Part shown: positions 54,791 through 64,000 of the stretch, one piece after another | How positions within the stretch are numbered: position 1 is the stretch's first letter | Layout of the letters: each line of letters begins with the position of its first letter | DNA from: Ignavibacteria bacterium | GTDB lineage: Bacteria; Bacteroidota; Ignavibacteria; Tepidaquicellales; Tepidaquicellaceae | Direction of reading: 5' to 3' | DNA: 64,000 nucleotides | NCBI GenBank assembly: GCA_016710985.1 | Contig: JADJTX010000016.1 | Coordinates: 62,001 to 126,000, forward strand | Program-made: the position numbers and the translations under genes | The notes under the pieces: generated by a model | Seen by the model: the letters and a program-made list of their open reading frames with translations, nothing else | What the model was told of the DNA's origin: nothing | Databases searched by the model: none

Positions 54791-56764
54791 TCAGGGTCTG
54801 ATCACGCTCACAAAACCGGAAGAATTATTAAATGTAATTAATACATCCGTTAAATCAGATATATTGTCACCATTAACATCAGTATTTACATAACCCGTAA
54901 CAAAACTTGCAGCGTCATTTGCAATTGTTATGACATCCGTAAGGTCGATATTTTCATCCTGATTAATATCGCCGCTGTAAATACAGTATTTGGATCCTTT
55001 TAACATAAGATTGTTTCCAAAAGCGCTTAAGTCTGAAACTGTAAAATCGTACAGATAAACTCCCCCTGATGTAAATGATTCTCCCCCGGCTTTACTCCAT
55101 GTTTCAAGTCCATTTCTGTGCTTTGTGGAAATATAATATGTACCTGCCGATATATTGTAATATTGGAAATTTCCTGTCATGTTAACTGAATCAACTATAG
55201 ATTTTGCAGAATCAATAATATTGTACGGTGTATTCGAGCTTCTGATATATGCCCTTACAGTATCCTTCATATTCAGGGTATTTGACTGAGAGTTATAAAA
55301 TCCTTCAATGGCGAGCTTAACATTTAATGTAAATGTTGCCTCGTCTCTGAATGCTCTGTAAGAATATACACTTTGAGGCAAAGACATTTCCAGCACAACA
55401 TTACCAGCGGGAGTTACTTCACTTAGCGTAGGATTTGTTCCGCCCCAGCCAATGAGCGTGTTTCCGTTTTTAAGTCTTTGAACCGATCCCCGGTTTGGTC
55501 CGTGAATGTCAGGATTATTTCTGTATTGCCAAATTAAATTTACAGTCTTGTTTACTTCATCAACCTGATATTCAACTGCTCTTGAGAAAAGAACCGGAGT
55601 TCGGAAATTACCATTATCATACAGAGTAATGTTCCCGTTTGCAATTCGTCTGACATCATGCTGATATATGAACGGTATGGTATCATTTAAAAACGTGAAT
55701 TCATTATTTACACCTCCCATTCGCCAGACCATTTCTCCCGTTTGCCGGCTTATCTTCGTTACTTCATTTAAATGTCTTGCTGAAATAAGAAGAGTCCCGT
55801 CATTATCAAGCTCTATTGAATTTCCGTGAACAGCATCAACAGTAGCTAACGTAAAATTCACATGATAAGCATCAAGAATTTCATAATGGTCCCAGCTTCT
55901 CCATTGAAATACAACGTTTTTATTAACATCTATCTCCTGTATTATTAATCCTATAACTGTCGCATTCGGATTTCCTCCCGCCACTAATAAGCTCATGTCA
56001 ACGGGCTGCCTGTCATAACTCATTAATAAGGCGTTCCCGCTATTCAAAATTTTAAGTTCATGGTTGTCAGTTGAATATCCGTTTCCGCAATAAAAACTGT
56101 CAACTATGTTAAAGTCTGAATCCTCTGCATAATACTTCCCTTTTGAAAACGAAAAATATGTGATCAACCCGTTTGGCTGTCTTTTAAACTCCGGTGCGTT
56201 TCCGACGAATTCTCTGTAATAAAAAGGAGTTCCGTCATTGTTTGCTATAATGATGTGAGGAGCATAATTCGGGGTTTGAAAATTGTTTATGAATATCGGT
56301 CCGGCAGAGGGATTGTTTGATATCGTAACCGTTAGCTGTGGTAATACCGAAAAATTACCTGAGTTTAAAAAGTCATTGGCTGCTTAATAATCATATTCAT
56401 CCAATGCATTGCTGATCCGGTCATTTTCGATTTTTTTTATCTGTGTCTGAAAACTGTAAGTTTTGAGATTGTGTATTATAACTTCAACTGTTTCATTGTA
56501 TGCAAATGGCTTATTGGGTTTAAATATAATTTTTTTTTTATCCGCCGTCAGAATTATCTCACCGTCATGGGTCCCGCTTATTGTACCGGTCACTTTCAAA
56601 ATTGAATTCAGATTCCGGTTTTCTATCTTTTTATCAAATCCAATGATTATGTTATTGTGAATGCTGACGTATTTAGCGTTTTGCACCGGCTCCAAATAAA
56701 TAATCTTAGCATGCAGCTCAAAAGTAAGACATATAAATAATACAGAAAGTATTATAGTTTTCAT
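54791..56764 (-). CDS. Arylsulfotransferase (ASST)-like secreted protein, one in-frame stop
   Basis: From ATG 56764 the frame encodes a signal peptide (TIILSVLFICLTFELHA) and an Ig-like segment, then a TAA at 56384-56386 interrupts the same frame. Without this stop it continues (AANDFLNSGNFSV, NNPSAGPIFINNFQTPNYAP) to 54791, giving 658 codons. The central ASST-type repeat region has VDAVHGNSIELDNDGTLLIS, ARHLNEVTKISRQTGEMVWR and YQHDVRRIANGNITLYDNG (candidate active His). The C-terminus is a dockerin-like pair (GDINQDENIDLTDVITIAND, VNGDNISDLTDVLITF). The stop may be a base error, since no frameshift is needed. Function: transfer of sulfate between phenols is the family reaction; the substrate here is unknown. 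Confidence 0.8.
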
Positions 56765-57067
56765 AGTTTTATATTTATTGTTAAGTTTTGTTTTAATTAT
56801 AAAAATGCCTAAAAATATTCTAAAGATTTCCTGTAATTGTAAAGTTCTGAGTATTAGTTGATTTGAGTAATCTTAAAAAAATCTTCGGGAGTAAAAATTG
56901 TATGTGAATTTATGTATGATTGCTGTTTATATCAATATCATTTTTTAGGAGTAACCTCAGCCACCTCAGCTCTCTGTATATCACAGCACTTTTTAGAAAG
57001 CTCATAAAGCTGATTTCGTGTAAACAGACATCACACCGATAAATAACAAAATTGTGTAATTAAAATC
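56765..57067. other. Intergenic region, no feature seen
   Basis: The 303 bases between the glycosyltransferase stop and the ASST-like start are AT-rich. I saw no ORF, tRNA, strong hairpin or repeat here; it presumably contains the promoter of the ASST-like gene. Confidence 0.5.
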
Positions 57068-58980
57068 CTACTTTAAATTTTTACTGTTTTGCTCTATCAT
57101 TTTTAAACCGTCTGATGCTTCCCTGTTCCCCGGTTCCACTTCAATTACTTTTAAAAAAAATTCCTTTGCTTCATCATAGTTTTCAGTACTCAGCTTCATC
57201 CTTCCGAGCTGCAGCAATGCATCCTTAAAGTCAGGCTGTATCCCGATTGCCTTTTTCAGATTATTCTCGACTTCAGCCTGATTATTTAAATAACTGTAGC
57301 CCTGCGCTCTTACCAGGTACGCCAAGGCACAATCCGGATCGATCGCCAGAGCTTCGTTCATGTTATTAACTAACAGATTTCCGTCTTTCTGTTTGAGCAG
57401 GGATTTTATGGATTCGAGAATAAGTCTGTATGCTTTTGTTGAAAGAATGCCTGACTTTACCGGATCAAATTTATATATCTCAAAAACGTTATCCGACTCA
57501 TTTGCGGGAGTTCTGTAAACGGGATTCTGATTTTTAATATGAAACCATTCCCTGAAAAATGCAGTGTATGTGACTCCGTTTTTTTCAGATAATCTGATAC
57601 AATTTCAAAATAGTTATCTTCATTAATGCTTTTTGTTAATTCAGGTGTGACAAGCCCGGCTACGTCGACAATTCTTCTGTTGGTATAAAAACCAATGGCT
57701 CCGACATCATGAGTGGCAATAATGTGATTTTCGTTTGTGTTCTTATTGATCCAGTTAGCAACCGCCATCTGCCTGTTATGTGTATACTTGCATTGAGTGG
57801 CAAATTTGATCTTATAAGTTTCATAACTATCTATAGAAATAAATATTAATATTACAAAACTAATTCCTGTCAGAAGATTTGCAGCTAAAAAATTTTTCAG
57901 AAAAAATAAAATCAGTGAAAAAAAATCTTTAAATCCAATAAGCGACACAAGTATGAAAAACGGAACCAACGGTATCTGATATCTTCCGTATTTATTGACA
58001 GTCGGGAGTTTGATCACATACATTATCAAAAATGCAAATATAAATAGTATATAAAGAGAATTAGGATTAGATTTTCTCTTTATCAGATCATACAAAAATT
58101 TTAACAACGAGAATACAAAACCAAACATAAGAATGGAGTAATGTTTAACTGTGTATAACTCCCAAACAAAATCTTTAAGAAAGTACAGTCTTTTCCCCGA
58201 ATCCGCAAAGTATGCTATCTTAGCACTGTATGTGTTAGGGAAGAAAGTACCTGACAATACATAATTCATTATGAAATATGCTGATGTGATACCTCCGGAA
58301 ATCAGTAAAATGTATACTGTCTGTTTCGCAGTAAAATGCTTTAACCTCTCATCACTTTTAACAAAGTATCTGTTATACAAATAATCAATTATGACTGCAG
58401 CTATGAATGCAACGCCGTCGGGTCTTGTCCACATTATCAATCCCAATGTTATTCCAAGCGGTATTGCTTTTCCTGCTTTATAAAAATAAGCTCCCAGTAA
58501 AAGCTCAAAAATGAATAGCGAAGTCTCCATGCCGGAGAGCGCAGTAAAATTCATATTGTAATCCAGTATGAAAATCAAAGTGCATAAAAGACATAAGATT
58601 AATTTATCCCCGAGATCAATCCTTGTAAGCTTGAAAAAATAAATGCAGGCAAATACAAAAAACAGACCTCCAAGCACATAGCTTAAAATCATCTCATTGT
58701 CAGTAAAAAAAAATCCGGCAGCTACAATAAAAGTATAAAGCGGAGATGTTGAACCGGCTGTAGCGTTTTCATTCTTGTAATATGAAAAACTGAAATATTC
58801 CTTGAGATTTTTTCCGAATGTGAGATGGATCCAGGGATCATCCAAAGGAAATCCATTATAACTATTTACTGTAAATGCGTAAGAAAAGTAGTTGTATAAG
58901 AGATAGATTGGAATTAGAACTATCAGCAAATAACAAAAATAATTGAAATACCTGCCGCTGAGTATATCAGTTTTCATCAA
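57068..58980 (-). CDS. Membrane glycosyltransferase (GT39/ArnT-like) with TPR tail, one frameshift
   Basis: Two ORFs (57457-58980 and 57068-57361) join if one A is added to a run of six near 57588. The restored middle reads GVTYTAFFREWFHIKNQNPV. N-terminal first helix YFCYLLIVLIPIYLLYNYF, then NGFPLDDPWIHLTFGKNLKE and NATAGSTSPLYTFIVA, the loop typical of lipid-linked-sugar glycosyltransferases (catalytic DD). About ten helices follow to residue 390. The C-terminal 110 residues are TPR repeats (DPDCALAYLVRAQGYSYLNN, DFKDALLQLGRMKLSTENY). It would add sugars to a lipid or protein at the periplasmic face; the sugar is unknown. Start ATG 58980. Confidence 0.78.
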
Positions 58981-59210
58981 AAACGGTCTCCGTCATAAGC
59001 TTCTTTTCAATTCTCTTTTTTAAATAACAGGTTTAATAGCGGGTTAAATTTTTTTTAAAATAACATTTGTTTGTTTAAAATTAAATACTCATTAAACATT
59101 AATTTATTTTGGACAGCTTGTTCAAATGTAATCAAATAGTGAGTGTTTGTATAAATTTGACCTTTAAATTTCTCTGAATATCATTTAAGTTTATCAAAAT
59201 AAATCCCAAA

Positions 59211-60851
59211 ATGAAAATTGTAAGACTTGCAGTACTTCTGCTTTCAGTATGTGCCGGAAACTCCTTCTCTCAGAACATTCCTTATCATATCAACTTTGAT
59301 ACAACCGTTACGAACACGACAGGTAATGTTTCCATATATGTTAGAAATCCCACAGGGAATGTTCTGCATATTAATTCCATAAGAACTCTCACCGCGCAAT
59401 TTTTCGTGACTTTGAATAACTTTAACATAAATCCTTTTGACAGCGTGCTTGTCCCAATCTATTTTAAAACGAATCAGAACATTACTTACAATGATTTCAT
59501 AATTTTTGAAAGCGCTGATCTGAATTATTCTATAATAAATTACCTGACTGCGACGGGAATGTATCCGGATACAGCATACCGGTTTACGCAGGGATTGATC
59601 GATGAACCTCTGAAGACCGCATTAAAAAATTATTGCTCCACTAATACGAATAATAACTATACAACTTCCCGAACTGCCATGTTTTCTACAATTGATGATT
59701 ACAATAATGACGATACAATAACCTGCGTTTATACAGGTAGGAAAGTTTATACGACAGGAATTCCAAGCGTCAACCCTCCACAGAGCATGAATACTGAACA
59801 TACATTTCCGCAGGGATTTTTTAATCAGGACGAACCGATGCGAAGCGACATACATCATTTGTATCCGACCGATGAAGTTGCAAATAACAGGAGAAATAAT
59901 TACGACTTCGGATATGTAGTATCTAACATTACATGGGAAGTCGGCGGATCAAAGCTCGGCAATGATGCCGGCGGTAATCTTGTTTTTGAAACAAGGGATG
60001 TTCATAAAGGAAATGTCGCCAGATGTCTTTTTTATTTTCTCATAAGATATCAGAATTTCGGAAGCTATATGGATGCAACGCAGGAGAATGTCCTGAGGCA
60101 ATGGAACCGACTGGATACTGTTGATACACACGAAAGAATGAGGGAGAACGGCATAGAAGCATTTCAGCATAACAGAAGCCCGTTCGTTGACCATCCTGAA
60201 TTCATTGACAGAATAAAAAGCACTTTCACTGTAATTCCGAATACTTTGAAACCGGAAATATCCGCTTCGCCTTTTGCTTATACATTCGACACGATTGCTG
60301 TCAATGATACATCGGGATTATTTCTTGCTTTGTTTAACTACGGAACCGGAAATCTTAATATTACTTCGGTCACATCTTCTTCACCGCAGTTTACCGTAAC
60401 TGATTTTCCGGCAGTTATTTCACGGAATGAATTCGCTTATGCTAAAATAAAATTCAGACCGGACCAGTTCAATCAGACATTTGCTTCGGTTATTACAATT
60501 GTGAATAATGACAGTACAATTAATGTAAATGTAACAGGCTACAGTAATAGTACTACCGGTGTAACGACAATCTCCGGTGAAATTCCTGTTGAATATTCTT
60601 TACATCAGAATTTTCCGAATCCGTTTAATCCGGAAACCGTTATTCGTTATTCGTTAATCGAAAATGGTTTAGTTACTTTGAAACTATATGATGTCCGGGG
60701 AAATGAAATTGCAACGCTGATCAATGAAAAACAAAACCCCGGGGTTTATAACTATCAACTGTCAACTGTCAATTATCAACTGTCAAGCGGGGTTTATTAT
60801 TATAAACTTGAGTCGGGAAATTTTGTTGAAACAAAAAAAAAATTTTTTTAA
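59211..60851 (+). CDS. Secreted endonuclease I with T9SS sorting domain
   Basis: 546 residues. Signal peptide MKIVRLAVLLLSVCAGNSFS. Residues about 25-110 form a beta-rich domain of the choice-of-anchor type. The endonuclease I (EndA/NucM, His-Me finger) core is MNTEHTFPQGFFNQDEPMRS, DIHHLYPTDEVANNRRNNYD, with the catalytic His in TEHTFP. A second Ig-like region and a T9SS domain (NFPNPFNPETVIRYSLIENG ... SSGVYYYKLESGNFVETKKK) end the protein. The final codons run into a long A/T tract, so the last residues (KFF) may be wrong. The coding DNA near 60752-60786 has TCAACTG heptamers that encode YQLSTVNYQLS. It degrades extracellular DNA or RNA. Confidence 0.9.
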   Translation: MKIVRLAVLLLSVCAGNSFSQNIPYHINFDTTVTNTTGNVSIYVRNPTGNVLHINSIRTLTAQFFVTLNNFNINPFDSVLVPIYFKTNQNITYNDFIIFESADLNYSIINYLTATGMYPDTAYRFTQGLIDEPLKTALKNYCSTNTNNNYTTSRTAMFSTIDDYNNDDTITCVYTGRKVYTTGIPSVNPPQSMNTEHTFPQGFFNQDEPMRSDIHHLYPTDEVANNRRNNYDFGYVVSNITWEVGGSKLGNDAGGNLVFETRDVHKGNVARCLFYFLIRYQNFGSYMDATQENVLRQWNRLDTVDTHERMRENGIEAFQHNRSPFVDHPEFIDRIKSTFTVIPNTLKPEISASPFAYTFDTIAVNDTSGLFLALFNYGTGNLNITSVTSSSPQFTVTDFPAVISRNEFAYAKIKFRPDQFNQTFASVITIVNNDSTINVNVTGYSNSTTGVTTISGEIPVEYSLHQNFPNPFNPETVIRYSLIENGLVTLKLYDVRGNEIATLINEKQNPGVYNYQLSTVNYQLSSGVYYYKLESGNFVETKKKFF

Positions 60852-61161
60852 AAAAAAAAAATTTATTTATTTAATAACAAAAAAAAAACACAAAGTTGCA
60901 AAGACATTAAACCATTGAATTTTAAACAATGCTCATTATCAAAGCCCAGAGGGAATCGAATATTTTCTTATATTTTTCTCTGTGATCTCTGTGACTCTGT
61001 TAGTCTCTGTGTTCTCTGTGGTAAATTGGCGGTGGAAACTTAAATGTAAGATTACTCATTGAATCATAGGACAAATGTAAATCGTAAGTAAATAATCATA
61101 AACCAATTCAAGAAAGAATACGTACTAATTTAAAATTTTAAAAAAAATAATTTTCTAAATA
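60852..61161. repeat. Intergenic low-complexity tract and CTCTGTG repeat
   Basis: 60835-60895 is almost only A and T in long homopolymers. At about 60975-61025 runs a CTCTGTGATCTCTGTGACTC, TGTTAGTCTCTGTGTTCTCT, GTGGTAA repeat of the CACAGAG family, with AACACAAAGTTGCAAAG as a partial inverse at 60886-60903. No ORF. The M16 gene starts at 61162. Confidence 0.7.
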
Positions 61162-64000
61162 ATGAACAAGATATTACGCATCATTTCACATTCACTTCTT
61201 CTCATATACTCTTTATTTATAATCTCAGGATCAGACTTATATTCACAGATAAAAACCGCAACAGACGGGAAATATACTTATGAGTATGCCGAAAACGATC
61301 CGTTGAATGCACGGATATACACACTTGACAACGGACTGAAAGTTTATATGACTATTAATAAAGATGCCCCGAGAATACAGACCTACATTGCAGTTGCGGC
61401 CGGAAGTAAAAATGATCCTCACGATGCGCAGGGATTATCTCATTACCTTGAGCACATGGTTTTTAAAGGAACGGATAAATTCGGTTCAAAGGATTATAAA
61501 AAAGAAAAACCTCTTATTGACACTATCATAGCTCTTTATGAACAGAGAAGAATAACCAATGACCCGGTTGAAAGAAAGAATATTTACCATAAGATTGACA
61601 GTGTTTCATTCATAGCATCGGAATATGCTATCGCAAATGAATATGATAAAATGATCGCTTCTATCGGAGGAATCGGAACTAATGCTCATACTTCGGTTGA
61701 AGAGACTGTCTATTATTGTGACCTCCCTTCGAATCAGCTCGAGAAATGGCTCACCATCGAAGCCGAAAGATTCCGCAATCCGGTGATGAGATTATTTCAT
61801 ACTGAACTTGAAGCGGTTTATGAAGAAAAGAACAGCGGACTTGATAATGACGGAAGCAAAGTCTGGGAAGCATTGAACAGCGGGCTTTTCCAAAAGCATA
61901 CTTACGGAACACAGACTACCATCGGAAGTGTAGAACAGCTGCAGAATCCTTCAATTCAAAAGATCATTGATTACTATAACGAAAGATACGTTCCTAATAA
62001 CATGGCAATATGCATGTCAGGCGATCTGGATTTTGATCAGACAATAAAATTGATTGATGAAAAATTCGGGTCTTTTCAAAAAAAGGAAGTTCCTGTTTTT
62101 GTACCACCGGCAGAAGCACCTATTACTTCACCTATCGTAAAAGAAGTTTTCGGACCTTCACAGGAATCAGTGATCTTCGGATACAGAGCTGACGGCGCCG
62201 GTACAAAGAACGCTGATATACTTCTGCTCCTTGAATACATTCTGAGCAACGGAAGCGCGGGTTTGATCGATCTCAATCTGAATCAGGAACAAAAAGTTTT
62301 AGGCGCATTTGCATCAACAGACATAAATAAGGATTACTCTACAATATATTTCGGAGGAAATCCGAGAGAAGGTCAGACACTGGATCAGGTTAAAAACCTT
62401 CTGATGTCTCAGATCGAATTGCTGAAAAAAGGAGAATTCCCCGACTGGCTCATACCTGCCATCATAAGTAACTTCAAACTTTCGAGACTCAAAGCGCTTG
62501 ATAAAAATGATGACAGGGCAAATACATTCGTCAGTTCTTTCATACTCGGCATTGACTGGGATAAATTCATTAATTTTCCGGGCAGGTTAAATTCAATTAC
62601 AAAAGCTGACGTTGTAAATTATGAAAAGGAAAACCTTAATGATAATTATGTAATAGTTTATAAGAGAACGGGAGAAGATACTTCAATTAAGAAAGTTGAA
62701 AAGCCCGAGATAAATCCGGTGAAGATCAATCAGCAGGATAAATCCGAATTTGTAGAGACAATTTTATCTGAACCCACAGAAGATATACAGCCGGTATTCT
62801 TAGACTTTAAAAAAGACATTCAGGAACTGACATTAAATAATGATATTCCTTTATATTATCTTCAGAATAAAGAAAACGACCTTTATGACATCCATTATAT
62901 CATTGAGCTCGGAACAAATCAAAACAAAAAACTTAATCTGGCAATTGATTATCTTGATTACCTCGGGACCTCAAAATACACTCCTGTAAAACTGAAAGAA
63001 GAATTTTACAGACTGGCAAGCTCATACAGCATTGGCGTTTCTGAAGATCAGATCACTGTGAGTCTTTCGGGACTGAATGAAAATTTTAAAGAAGCTTCTG
63101 AACTTTTTGAAGAACTGATTTCAGATCCTGAATCAAACGAGGAAGCACTTAACAATCTTATAGACGATATTTTAAAAAAACGTGAAGATGCAAAACTTTC
63201 GAAAAGGACGATACTCTGGAGCGGAATGTATAATTACGGAAAATACGGTAAAGATAATCCTTTTACTTACCGATTATCCGAAGAGGAATTAAAAAACATC
63301 AAAGCATCAGAGCTGATTAAAATTCTGAAAGATATTTTCTCTTACAAACAAAGGGTTTTATATTACGGACCTGAATCAACAAGCGAAATAGTTTCTGCCG
63401 TAAATAAATTTCACAAAACACCTCCGGAGTTTAAGACTTTGCCCACAGTAAATAAATTTACAGAACAGGATATTACGGAAAATGTTGTCTATGTAGTAAA
63501 TTATGACATGCAGCAGGCGGAGATCGTAATGCTTTCCAAAGGTGAATCATATAATAAGAACAACATTCCGATCATATCGCTTTACAATGAATATTTCGGA
63601 GGAGGAATGGGTTCGATCGTATTTCAGGACCTGCGCGAATCTAAAGCTCTTGCTTACGCTACTTTTTCAGCTTATCAGACTCCCAATAGAAAAGAAAGGT
63701 CGAACTACATAGTAGCGTACATTGGTTCGCAGGCGGATAAACTTCCCGAAGCAATGGCCGGTATGAGTGAGCTTTTAAACAATATTCCTGAGGCTGAAAT
63801 AATTTTCAATAATTCCAAGAATAATCTGATGAAACAAATTCAATCGGAGAGAATAACTAAATCCGAAATCCTGTTCAGCTATGAAGGATCAAAGAAACTC
63901 GGAATTGATTATGACATACGGAAAGATATTTATGAAAACATTCCAAATTATAGTATCAGTGATGTACTCGAATTCCAGAAAAAATATATTAAGAATAAAA
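61162..64000 (+). CDS. M16-family metallopeptidase, incomplete at right edge
   Basis: At least 946 residues to the window end, no stop reached. Signal peptide (RIISHSLLLIYSLFIISGSD). The zinc site is HYLEH in SHYLEHMVFKG (residues about 94-104), and the third ligand Glu is in RLFHTELEAVYEEKNSG. The first M16 pair is followed by a second, non-catalytic half (LTLNNDIPLYYLQNKENDL). A late segment, YFGGGMGSIVFQDLRESKAL, contacts peptide. It is exported to periplasm or surface and degrades peptides or cleaves proteins. Start ATG 61162, without a strong Shine-Dalgarno. Full length for pitrilysin-like paired subunits is about 950-980. Confidence 0.93.
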   Translation, partial: MNKILRIISHSLLLIYSLFIISGSDLYSQIKTATDGKYTYEYAENDPLNARIYTLDNGLKVYMTINKDAPRIQTYIAVAAGSKNDPHDAQGLSHYLEHMVFKGTDKFGSKDYKKEKPLIDTIIALYEQRRITNDPVERKNIYHKIDSVSFIASEYAIANEYDKMIASIGGIGTNAHTSVEETVYYCDLPSNQLEKWLTIEAERFRNPVMRLFHTELEAVYEEKNSGLDNDGSKVWEALNSGLFQKHTYGTQTTIGSVEQLQNPSIQKIIDYYNERYVPNNMAICMSGDLDFDQTIKLIDEKFGSFQKKEVPVFVPPAEAPITSPIVKEVFGPSQESVIFGYRADGAGTKNADILLLLEYILSNGSAGLIDLNLNQEQKVLGAFASTDINKDYSTIYFGGNPREGQTLDQVKNLLMSQIELLKKGEFPDWLIPAIISNFKLSRLKALDKNDDRANTFVSSFILGIDWDKFINFPGRLNSITKADVVNYEKENLNDNYVIVYKRTGEDTSIKKVEKPEINPVKINQQDKSEFVETILSEPTEDIQPVFLDFKKDIQELTLNNDIPLYYLQNKENDLYDIHYIIELGTNQNKKLNLAIDYLDYLGTSKYTPVKLKEEFYRLASSYSIGVSEDQITVSLSGLNENFKEASELFEELISDPESNEEALNNLIDDILKKREDAKLSKRTILWSGMYNYGKYGKDNPFTYRLSEEELKNIKASELIKILKDIFSYKQRVLYYGPESTSEIVSAVNKFHKTPPEFKTLPTVNKFTEQDITENVVYVVNYDMQQAEIVMLSKGESYNKNNIPIISLYNEYFGGGMGSIVFQDLRESKALAYATFSAYQTPNRKERSNYIVAYIGSQADKLPEAMAGMSELLNNIPEAEIIFNNSKNNLMKQIQSERITKSEILFSYEGSKKLGIDYDIRKDIYENIPNYSISDVLEFQKKYIKNK

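Overview
The window looks like an AT-rich chromosome segment from a free-living member of the Bacteroidota/Chlorobiota/Ignavibacteria assemblage. The evidence is a short primary sigma factor without region 1.1, several secreted proteins ending in type-IX-secretion (T9SS) C-terminal sorting domains (NYPNPFNP...SGIYFYK), Wzi-like outer-membrane barrels, a secreted endonuclease I, and frequent TTG start codons. I infer the Ignavibacteria side, but placement cannot be proven without a tree. No phage, plasmid, transposase or CRISPR array was found.

Layout. 1-5.6 kb (minus): three secreted-protein genes, two full length and one cut by the window edge, all broken by small indels and separated by long heptanucleotide arrays. 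5.6-8.1 kb: nested palindromic repeats and a frame-broken hypothetical gene. 8.1-12.9 kb (plus): dnaE (broken by several indels although essential, so this end probably has low sequence accuracy), trxA and a lipoprotein. 12.9-17.2 kb: yjbQ, a secreted beta-propeller, tRNA-Arg, an alpha/beta hydrolase, rpoD and a PIN-domain gene. 17.3-23.9 kb (minus): the str operon joined to the front of the S10 operon (rpsL-rpsG-fusA-tRNA-tuf-rpsJ-rplC-rplD-rplW). It stops after rplW, where rplB is expected. 24-35.4 kb: two Wzi-like barrels, a PflX-like radical SAM gene whose 3' end is partly duplicated around a small membrane-protein gene, a YCF48-repeat secreted protein, yigZ, pcm, cdaA and a methyltransferase. 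35.7-44.1 kb (plus): scpA-scpB-rluB-lysS, a decayed gene, then the reverse transsulfuration pair (cystathionine beta-synthase and a cystathionine gamma-lyase/synthase). 44.2-46.8 kb (plus): a beta-propeller secreted protein and a PAP2 phosphatase. 46.8-54.3 kb (minus): queE, a DUF3108 protein, a GT9 glycosyltransferase, a LON-domain protein, two lipoproteins, Fe/Mn superoxide dismutase and an iscR-iscS-iscA Fe-S module with an IscR-like operator. 54.4-64 kb: tRNA-Glu, an arylsulfotransferase-like secreted protein with an in-frame stop, a membrane glycosyltransferase with a TPR tail, a secreted endonuclease I, and an M16 peptidase that runs off the right edge.

How the parts work together. The window is mostly housekeeping (replication, translation, chromosome segregation, Fe-S assembly, sulfur amino acids, c-di-AMP) mixed with cell-surface and secreted proteins. 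The Fe-S operon sits next to superoxide dismutase, which fits an oxidative-stress or iron-response block.

The most unusual signals are: a tRNA-Ile whose anticodon reads UAU, inside the str operon; many period-7 tandem arrays built from different words, some lying inside coding sequence at export signals; a dispersed intergenic repeat of about 190-210 bp present in two inverted copies; the PflX tail duplication with mainly synonymous divergence; and a superoxide dismutase with two plausible starts, one carrying a Tat signal. I did not find a clear multi-gene novel defence or metabolic system.
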